Origin: an uncultured Actinomycetes bacterium
GTDB lineage: Bacteria; Actinomycetota; Actinomycetes; Nanopelagicales; Nanopelagicaceae
Length of the DNA: 6,741 bases
NCBI GenBank assembly: GCA_903893085.1
Contig: CAITKS010000057.1
Coordinates: 1-6,741 of the forward strand
Direction of reading: 5' to 3'
The first letter of the stretch is position 1, and each line of letters begins with the position of its first letter. Below, piece after piece: positions 1 through 6,741 of the stretch. A program made the translations under genes and the position numbers. The notes beneath the pieces were generated by a model that searched no databases, was not told where the DNA came from, and saw only the letters and a program-made list of their open reading frames with translations.

Positions 1-963
1 GCTACAGAGCGCGCTCGACTAGAAGCTTCTCGCTCTGATCGTGAAGGTGAAACTCTTACAGTTCGCTCGCGTGGTCGCGAACTTGCCACAGTTCTTGAAC
101 AGCTCACTTCCTCAGTTCACAAAGACGAGATCGCACGTGCGGAACAACGAATGCGTATCGAGGCGCTAGAAGTTAAATGCGTTGAAGAATTAGGTGTAGA
201 TACGACAACGTTGGTAAATGAATATGGACCTCAAAATGATGTTCCCACATTTATGGAAACTGAAGAAGGCGAAATAGTTGCAACAGAGTTGATTCCTTAT
301 CGCCGAGATCAGCAAGAAAAACGACTTGCTGCAACCGAGCGTTCACTTACTTTACTGGGCAAGATCAATCCGCTTGCTCTTGAAGAATATAACGCTCTTG
401 AAGAGAGACTTAAGTTCTTGGCTGAACAACTCGAAGATTTAAAGCGTACTAAGAAAGATCTGCTAGATATCATCAAGGAAGTTGATGATCGTGTTCAGCA
501 AATCTTTATGGAAGCGTATACAGAGACTGCTAAGCACTTCGAAGATATCTTTGCGCGTTTGTTCCCAGGCGGCGACGGACGACTAATTCTTACCAATCCG
601 GATGATCCGCTAAATACTGGCGTCGATGTGGAAGCGCGCCCACCTGGCAAGCGAATTAAGCGTCTCTCACTTCTATCTGGTGGAGAAAAATCTCTAACAG
701 CAGTGGCAATGTTGGTTGCAATATTTAAAGCGCGCCCAAGTCCGTTCTATGTACTTGATGAAGTTGAAGCAGCACTCGATGATGTAAACCTTGGTCGATT
801 ACTTGTAATTCTGGAAGAGCTGCGCGAAAGTTCACAGTTGATCATCATCACGCACCAAAAGCGCACCATGGAAATCGCAGATGCTTTATACGGCGTGACC
901 ATGCGTGGCGATGGTGTAACTGAAGTTATCTCGCAACGCTTGCGTGATTCCGAATCAGCCTAA
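1..963 (+). CDS. smc: Chromosome segregation ATPase SMC, C-terminal part (5' end outside window)
   Basis: SMC is the long coiled-coil ABC-type ATPase that compacts and helps segregate the chromosome, working with ScpA and ScpB on the nucleoid. The frame is open from base 1, so the visible 320 residues are the C-terminal end of a protein that is usually about 1,150-1,200 residues long. The first part (to about residue 180) is charged and helix-rich, matching the end of the returning coiled coil. It includes the family-typical stretch LGKINPLALEEYNALEERL. The C-terminal head half follows: the ABC signature LSGGEKS near residues 225-231, Walker B FYVLDEVEAALDD near 249-261 with the catalytic Glu in DE, and the switch histidine in IIITHQK near 281-287. 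Walker A, the hinge and the first coil lie upstream of the window. The Met at base 151 is internal, not a start. The gene ends TAA, 15 nt before ftsY. Identification is very secure. Confidence 0.96.
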   Translation, partial: ATERARLEASRSDREGETLTVRSRGRELATVLEQLTSSVHKDEIARAEQRMRIEALEVKCVEELGVDTTTLVNEYGPQNDVPTFMETEEGEIVATELIPYRRDQQEKRLAATERSLTLLGKINPLALEEYNALEERLKFLAEQLEDLKRTKKDLLDIIKEVDDRVQQIFMEAYTETAKHFEDIFARLFPGGDGRLILTNPDDPLNTGVDVEARPPGKRIKRLSLLSGGEKSLTAVAMLVAIFKARPSPFYVLDEVEAALDDVNLGRLLVILEELRESSQLIIITHQKRTMEIADALYGVTMRGDGVTEVISQRLRDSESA

Positions 964-978
964 TTAACTCGGTGTGCT

Positions 979-1818
979 GTGGGAATCTTTAGTAAATTCG
1001 TTGCAAAGATTAAGGGTCAATCAACTGCAGACCCGCTCGATTGGCAAGAACTTGAAGCAGAACTTTTGGCCGCCGATCTGGGTCCGACTCTCACATCCTC
1101 GATAATTCAAAGCGCTAAATCAATAAAGGGTGACGACGCGATTGCCTCGTTAACTCATATTCTAAATAACCACTTGAGCACCAAGCCACGTGAATTAGCC
1201 AACAGCAATGAAGTCACCGTCGTAATGGTGGTTGGCGTAAATGGCACAGGAAAAACTACTTCGATAGCAAAGCTAGCCTCGCACTTAAAGAGTTCTGGAA
1301 GTTCTGTTGTCTTGGCTGCGGCAGATACATTTCGTGCCGCCGCAGTTGATCAATTGCAAACTTGGGGTAACCGCATCGGCGTTGAAGTTATTTCTGGCAA
1401 GGATGGCGCCGAACCCGCTGCGGTTGCCTTTGATGCTGCCATCCGTGCGAAAGAGTTACAGGTAAATTATTTGTTAATTGATACTGCAGGTCGACTACAT
1501 AACAAGAGTGATTTAATGGCGGAGCTAGAAAAGGTAAAACGAGTAGTTGAGAAGACGCTGGCTATCAGTGAAGTCCTGCTTGTAATTGATGCAACCACCG
1601 GCCAGAACGGAATCGCGCAAGCCAAGATTTTCACTGATGCAGTAGCGGTCACCGGTTTGATTGTCACCAAGCTCGACGGCAGTGCTCGCGGGGGTGTGGC
1701 CTTGGCGATCGAGAGCGCTTTGGATATCCCTATTAAATTCATCGGTACGGGAGAAAGTGATCAAGATTTCGCACAATTTGCTCCAGTTGCATACCTAGCT
1801 GGCTTAATTTCGGATTAG
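979..1818 (+). CDS. ftsY: Signal recognition particle receptor FtsY (SRP GTPase), short form
   Basis: FtsY is the membrane-associated receptor that docks the SRP-ribosome complex at the translocon through a GTP-dependent heterodimer with Ffh. This 279-residue protein has the N domain (about 1-75) and the G domain (about 80-279). Visible motifs are the P-loop GVNGTGKT (86-93), DTFRAAA (116-122), DTAGR (168-172), ATTGQNG (205-211), TKLDG (230-234) and the closing GTGE (256-259). DTFRAAA, ATTGQNG and the GTGE-containing C-terminus separate it from Ffh, which has a DxQRP motif and an M domain. There is no acidic A domain; the protein opens with an MGIFSKF-type helix like the conserved amphipathic membrane-targeting helix at the A/N junction of longer FtsYs. 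The start is GTG at 979, the only initiator giving this N-terminus. I see no convincing Shine-Dalgarno, so translational coupling to smc, 15 nt upstream, is plausible. Minus-strand open frames inside it are shadows. Confidence 0.96.
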   Translation: MGIFSKFVAKIKGQSTADPLDWQELEAELLAADLGPTLTSSIIQSAKSIKGDDAIASLTHILNNHLSTKPRELANSNEVTVVMVVGVNGTGKTTSIAKLASHLKSSGSSVVLAAADTFRAAAVDQLQTWGNRIGVEVISGKDGAEPAAVAFDAAIRAKELQVNYLLIDTAGRLHNKSDLMAELEKVKRVVEKTLAISEVLLVIDATTGQNGIAQAKIFTDAVAVTGLIVTKLDGSARGGVALAIESALDIPIKFIGTGESDQDFAQFAPVAYLAGLISD

Positions 1819-1830
1819 CACGCGCTTTTT

Positions 1831-1846
1831 GTAACAAGGCCGTAAC
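1831..1846 (+). promoter_or_regulatory. GlnR-type box 1 upstream of amtB
   Basis: The sequence is GTAAC-AAGGCC-GTAAC, which fits all eight fixed positions of the actinobacterial GlnR box (GTnAC-N6-GnAAC, often GaAAC in the second half). GlnR is the OmpR-family regulator that activates amtB-glnK-glnD under nitrogen limitation in Streptomyces and mycobacteria. The site lies about 120 nt before the amtB start and just after the ftsY stop, a sensible activator position. The match is seen directly; binding by GlnR is inference because no glnR gene is in the window. Confidence 0.65.
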
Positions 1847-1861
1847 AGTAGGGGCGGTTTT

Positions 1862-1877
1862 GTGACCCCGTCTTAAC
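1862..1877 (+). promoter_or_regulatory. GlnR-type box 2 upstream of amtB
   Basis: The sequence is GTGAC-CCCGTC-TTAAC, which fits seven of the eight fixed positions of GTnAC-N6-GnAAC (T instead of G at the start of the second half). It begins 31 bp after box 1, about three helical turns, so two dimers would sit on the same DNA face, as in the paired a/b sites known at streptomycete amtB and glnA promoters. Lone GTAAC half-sites also occur at 1895-1899 and 1941-1945 without a good partner at the right spacing. I could not assign a convincing -35/-10 pair. TAACCT (1874-1879) and TAGAAA (1879-1884) are only weak -10 candidates. Confidence 0.5.
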
Positions 1878-1903
1878 CTAGAAAACGAACCCTTGTAACG
1901 CGC

Positions 1904-1924
1904 GATGGGCATCTTTACCCCATC
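1904..1924 (+). repeat. Short inverted repeat in the amtB upstream region
   Basis: GATGGG (1904-1909) is complementary to CCCATC (1919-1924), with a 9-nt spacer, giving a possible 6-bp stem that ends 43 nt before the amtB start codon. No U-tract follows, so it does not look like an intrinsic terminator. It may be a leader-RNA hairpin or an operator-like dyad, or it may be chance. The arms do not resemble the GlnR box, and I do not recognise a known riboswitch here. Confidence 0.3.
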
Positions 1925-1967
1925 TCAACGGCGAGGTTTCGTAACTTATTAGTGAAAGAAGAAACTA

Positions 1968-3607
<1,640 letters not shown>

Positions 3608-3661
3608 CCTCCAAGGTCGCACCATTCTTATTCACCAGCAGTAAATAAGTAAGATATCTAC

Positions 3662-5911
3662 ATGGGTACACGTGAGCGACGAGAAAGATCGAACGAGAGC
3701 GATCGCCTTTTAAACTCACTCTTTACCGGTGTAGCAGGGGTAGCACTCGCCGCGGTCGGTGGTTACGGCCGCGGTGAGCTATCTCCTGGTTCTGATTTAG
3801 ATATTCTTTTTTTACATAATGGTCGCGTTGATGCGAACTCTCTATCCGAGTTAGTAAATAAAGTTCTATATCCCCTTTGGGACAAATCATTTAAAGTCGA
3901 TCATGCAGTACGTACTCGCACTGAAACTAGAGATGCTGCTTCAGATGACCTCAAAGTTGCCCTTGGTTTATTAGATATCCGATTGATTTGCGGCGATGCC
4001 GATTTAGTTGCAGCAGTACAAAATGATGCTATCGATGAATGGCGCAATCGTTCGCGAGATCGTCTGCCAGAACTACGAAAGTCTTTATCGGATCGCCATG
4101 AACGCGCTGGCGAATTAGCCTATTTACTGGAACCAGATTTAAAGGAAGCGCGCGGCGGACTTCGAGATATCACAGCACTTCGCGCAGTGGCGCTAAGTGG
4201 TGCAGTGACCGTTTCACTAGAACATATCAGTAGCGCAGAATCAATTCTGATGAATGTTCGTGAAGCGCTACATATCGTTACCAACCGCGATAAGGATCGT
4301 CTTTTATTTCAAGAGCAAGATAAGGTTGCCGAACTTTTAGGTTATAAGGACGCGGATGTTTTGATGAGCGCTGTTGCACAGGCGGCTCGCTCTGTTGATT
4401 ACCTATTGGAGTCGACGTGGCATCGACTGGATCATCGGGGCAAAGACGGATTGGGTAGATTCTTAAAGAAACCTCGTTCAACTCAAGTATCTCCAGGGAT
4501 AACAATTTCTCATAAAGAAATCTCCATTAGTGAAAATTTTGATTTAGCGACGGACCCAGCAATCGGCATACGTGCCGCTGCCACCGCAGCACAGGCTGGT
4601 CTACCAATCTCTCCTGCGACCATGCAACGCCTAATGGAGTCATATAAGAATGGCGCCGGAATTCTTTCTAACCCTTGGCCGCGTGCAGCACGTGAAAATC
4701 TAATTACATTAATTGGTGCCGGTTTTCCAATGGTGCGAATCTGGGAAGGACTTGATCAGGAAGAAATTCTTTTTCACTGGCTTCCAGAATGGCGAGCAGT
4801 CCGCTCACTTCCACAACGCAATGTCCTTCACCGACACACAGTTGATCGACATATGGTTGAAACTGCAGTTTTTGCTGCAGCTCTTACTCGTGATGTACAT
4901 AGACCTGATTTATTGCTATTTGGTGCACTTTTTCACGATCTAGGAAAAGGAACCGAAGAGGACCATAGCGAACGAGGCGAAAAACTCATTGAGCCTCTTG
5001 CAAGACGAATTGGCTTTTCTGAATCAGATATTTCAACGCTAAAACTATTGGTTAAACATCATCTCTTACTTAGCGCTACTGCAACCAGACGAGATTTAGA
5101 TGATCCGGCAACGATTGCTTCCGTTGTTGCTGTTATTCCCGACCTTCAAACTTTGGAATTGCTGCACGCACTGAGCATTGCCGATGGCCAGGCCACAGGT
5201 CATGCAGCATGGAGTAATTGGAAGCAGAGTTTGCTAAGTGAATTAGTCGCGCGCGTAACTAGTGCTCTCACAGACAATACTGTTGCGCTACAGCCTGAAT
5301 TCACAGAAGAGCAAAGAGCCTTTGCTCGTACCGGCACGCTACGTGTAAATATCGAAGAACGTAGTCCAGATTTCGCGGTGGAAATCATTGCTCCAGATAA
5401 GCCTGGATTACTTTCGATCGTCGCCGGTGTTCTTAACTTGGCTCGATTTGATGTTCGCTCGGCTCGGACCCAAACCGTTGAAAACAGTGCAATTATGAAA
5501 TGGATCGTTACTCCAAATCAATTCGCTCCAACGGTTGATAGCGCTTCAATACATAAAATGATCTCAGAAGCGCTATCAGATGCCACCGAACTTACCGAGA
5601 GAATTGAAAAGCGCATGGCGGATTACGCATCGCTGCCATCTATTCCAGTGCCTTCGCCAATAGTTGAAACATTCTTAGATGCGGCAACCGATGCCACAAT
5701 TATCGAAGTACGAAGCCATGATCGTCCCGCACTTCTTTTTGGCATTGGTGACACGATTACTAAATGTCAGATTGATATTCGCTCGGCTATTGTCACAACA
5801 CTTGGAGCCGAAGCAATTGACACTTTATATGTGACTGAAATTGGGGGAGGCCGACTTACGGCTCAAAGGGCGCAAGAAGTCGCTGAAAGACTATCTGCGG
5901 CACTGGCGTAG
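3662..5911 (+). CDS. glnD: PII nucleotidyltransferase / nucleotidyl-removing enzyme GlnD
   Basis: GlnD modifies PII at its T-loop tyrosine when glutamine is low and removes the group when glutamine is high. In actinobacteria it is usually an adenylyl- rather than uridylyltransferase. The 749 residues contain all four expected parts. The nucleotidyltransferase motif is GGYGRGELSPGSDLD (33-47), with metal ligands D45 and D47. The linker contains the family-typical LLEPDLKEARGGLRD (155-169). The HD hydrolase domain (about 385-515) has H397, FHDLGKG with H425/D426, EDHSERGE, KHH (465-467) and D508. Two C-terminal ACT domains lie at about 571-650 (PDKPGLLSIVAGVL) and 679-749 (HDRPALLFGIGDTI). It should therefore be bifunctional. 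ATG 3662 is the first start after the in-frame stop at 3650-3652. Only 32 residues precede the active-site motif, fewer than I recall for streptomycete homologues, and the RBS is weak. It follows glnK by 54 nt with no terminator seen. Confidence 0.95.
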   Translation: MGTRERRERSNESDRLLNSLFTGVAGVALAAVGGYGRGELSPGSDLDILFLHNGRVDANSLSELVNKVLYPLWDKSFKVDHAVRTRTETRDAASDDLKVALGLLDIRLICGDADLVAAVQNDAIDEWRNRSRDRLPELRKSLSDRHERAGELAYLLEPDLKEARGGLRDITALRAVALSGAVTVSLEHISSAESILMNVREALHIVTNRDKDRLLFQEQDKVAELLGYKDADVLMSAVAQAARSVDYLLESTWHRLDHRGKDGLGRFLKKPRSTQVSPGITISHKEISISENFDLATDPAIGIRAAATAAQAGLPISPATMQRLMESYKNGAGILSNPWPRAARENLITLIGAGFPMVRIWEGLDQEEILFHWLPEWRAVRSLPQRNVLHRHTVDRHMVETAVFAAALTRDVHRPDLLLFGALFHDLGKGTEEDHSERGEKLIEPLARRIGFSESDISTLKLLVKHHLLLSATATRRDLDDPATIASVVAVIPDLQTLELLHALSIADGQATGHAAWSNWKQSLLSELVARVTSALTDNTVALQPEFTEEQRAFARTGTLRVNIEERSPDFAVEIIAPDKPGLLSIVAGVLNLARFDVRSARTQTVENSAIMKWIVTPNQFAPTVDSASIHKMISEALSDATELTERIEKRMADYASLPSIPVPSPIVETFLDAATDATIIEVRSHDRPALLFGIGDTITKCQIDIRSAIVTTLGAEAIDTLYVTEIGGGRLTAQRAQEVAERLSAALA

Positions 5912-5922
5912 TATGAGCGCCT

Positions 5923-6741
5923 ATGTTTGATTCACTGTCTTCTAAGTTAACGGGCGCATTTTCTTCCCTGCGCTCTCGCGGCAAAATAACTTCCTCTGAT
6001 ATCGATGCAACTTGTTCTGATATTCGCGCCGCACTTCTTGAATCAGATGTCGCCCTAACAGTCGTCGAACCATTTATCGAGACGATTAGAACAAAATCTT
6101 TAGCGGCGCTGCCAACGCTGCAATCTGGAACTAATCAGGCCCAAGCTATTTTTGAGATTGTAAACGCTGAGTTAATTGAAATTCTTGGGGGATCGGCGCG
6201 ACGTGTTCGTTTTGCAAAGAATCCTCCGACAGTGATTATGTTGGCGGGTTTACAAGGCGCTGGAAAGACAACGCTTGCCGGCAAGCTCGCAAAATTTTAT
6301 GCAGATCAAGGCAACACCCCGCTCTTGGTGGCATCAGATTTACAAAGACCAAATGCGGTCAATCAATTACAGGTTGTTGGCGAGAGCGTAGGAGTTCCAG
6401 TTTTTGCACCCGAACCCGGCAATGGCGTTGGTAATCCCGTAAAAGTTGCCGAGCAATCTTTAGCGTATGCGAAAACCAAACTTTATAACATGGTTATTGT
6501 CGATACTGCCGGACGTTTGGGCGTAGACGCCGAATTGATGCAACAAGCAATTGATATCCGTAATGCAGTTAAACCTGATGAAATTCTCTTTGTTGTCGAT
6601 GCGATGATTGGTCAGGATGCAGTACGAACTGCTAAAGCTTTTGAAGATGGTGTTGGCTTTGATGGAGTTGTGCTTACTAAGTTAGATGGTGATGCACGTG
6701 GTGGTGCAGCACTTTCAATCGCCAAGTTAACCGGTAAGCCA
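5923..6741 (+). CDS. ffh: Signal recognition particle GTPase Ffh, N-terminal part (3' end outside window)
   Basis: Ffh (SRP54) binds 4.5S/SRP RNA and signal or transmembrane sequences emerging from the ribosome, and delivers them to FtsY. The frame is open from ATG 5923 to the last base, giving 273 residues that cover most of the NG domain. The N-terminus MFDSLSSKLTGAFSSLRSRG is typical of Ffh. Motifs are the P-loop GLQGAGKT (109-116), DLQRP (139-143; the DxQRP form marks Ffh, where FtsY has DTFRAAA), DTAGRL (194-199), VDAMIGQDA (225-233) and TKLDGDARGG (252-261). The methionine-rich M domain that binds signal sequence and RNA lies beyond the window; full Ffh is usually about 450-540 residues. 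The start is 11 nt after the glnD stop and has no clear Shine-Dalgarno, so it is probably co-transcribed and coupled to glnD. The SRP RNA gene is not seen in this window. Confidence 0.96.
   Translation, partial: MFDSLSSKLTGAFSSLRSRGKITSSDIDATCSDIRAALLESDVALTVVEPFIETIRTKSLAALPTLQSGTNQAQAIFEIVNAELIEILGGSARRVRFAKNPPTVIMLAGLQGAGKTTLAGKLAKFYADQGNTPLLVASDLQRPNAVNQLQVVGESVGVPVFAPEPGNGVGNPVKVAEQSLAYAKTKLYNMVIVDTAGRLGVDAELMQQAIDIRNAVKPDEILFVVDAMIGQDAVRTAKAFEDGVGFDGVVLTKLDGDARGGAALSIAKLTGKP

Noticed and set aside
1467..1776. Two minus-strand open frames within ftsY
   Set aside because: They are antisense shadows over the conserved G domain, with no RBS or family-like sequence.
1813..1830. Possible terminator after ftsY (AGCACGCGCT followed by a short T-run)
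   Set aside because: Only about a 3-bp stem can form before the T-run, too weak to call an intrinsic terminator.
1819..1967. AmtR-type operator or a glutamine riboswitch upstream of amtB
   Set aside because: I saw no CTAT-N6-ATAG-like AmtR motif and no recognisable conserved glutamine-aptamer core; the GlnR-type boxes fit better.
3652..3659. Palindrome AGATATCT just before glnD
   Set aside because: An 8-bp self-complementary site is easily found by chance and matches no known operator here.
4713..4943. Out-of-frame + strand open frame inside glnD
   Set aside because: It covers the conserved HD domain of GlnD, whose frame is clearly the coding one.

Overview
The window looks like a core chromosomal segment of an actinobacterium. 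It reads smc(3' end) - ftsY - amtB - glnK - glnD - ffh(5' part), all on the + strand with very little spacing. The products resemble actinobacterial homologues throughout: the AmtB C-terminal tail, GlnK with the T-loop tyrosine, a GlnD ending in two ACT domains, and the smc/ftsY/ffh neighbourhood I recall from Streptomyces. Base composition is moderate to AT-leaning (roughly mid-40s % G+C by eye, not computed). Genes are compact and FtsY lacks the usual acidic N-terminal extension. Together these suggest a streamlined, low-G+C lineage such as the freshwater acI group (Nanopelagicales; Planktophila/Nanopelagicus type). That placement is inference, not proof.

Layout: bases 1-963 are the C-terminal part of the SMC chromosome-condensation ATPase, continuing from before the window. 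ftsY (SRP receptor GTPase) follows 15 nt later. A 149-nt gap (1819-1967) is the only substantial non-coding stretch. It holds two sites that fit the actinobacterial GlnR box (GTnAC-N6-GnAAC), plus a small inverted repeat near the amtB start. Next come amtB (ammonium channel), glnK (PII signal protein, overlapping amtB by ATGA), glnD (PII-modifying/demodifying enzyme, 54 nt later) and, 11 nt after glnD, ffh (SRP GTPase), which runs off the window end before its M domain.

Two functional themes are interleaved. The amtB-glnK-glnD block is a complete ammonium uptake and sensing module. AmtB passes ammonium. GlnK binds AmtB and is modified at Tyr51 by GlnD, which would also remove the group through its HD domain and sense glutamine through its ACT domains. 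The GlnR-like boxes would switch the block on under nitrogen limitation. The flanking ftsY and ffh encode the two partner GTPases of co-translational membrane targeting, the route an 11-helix protein such as AmtB would use. No mobile element, CRISPR array, tRNA or rRNA gene, or clear new system was found. The best leads are the GlnR box pair, the minimal FtsY, and possible read-through of nitrogen-regulated transcription into ffh.
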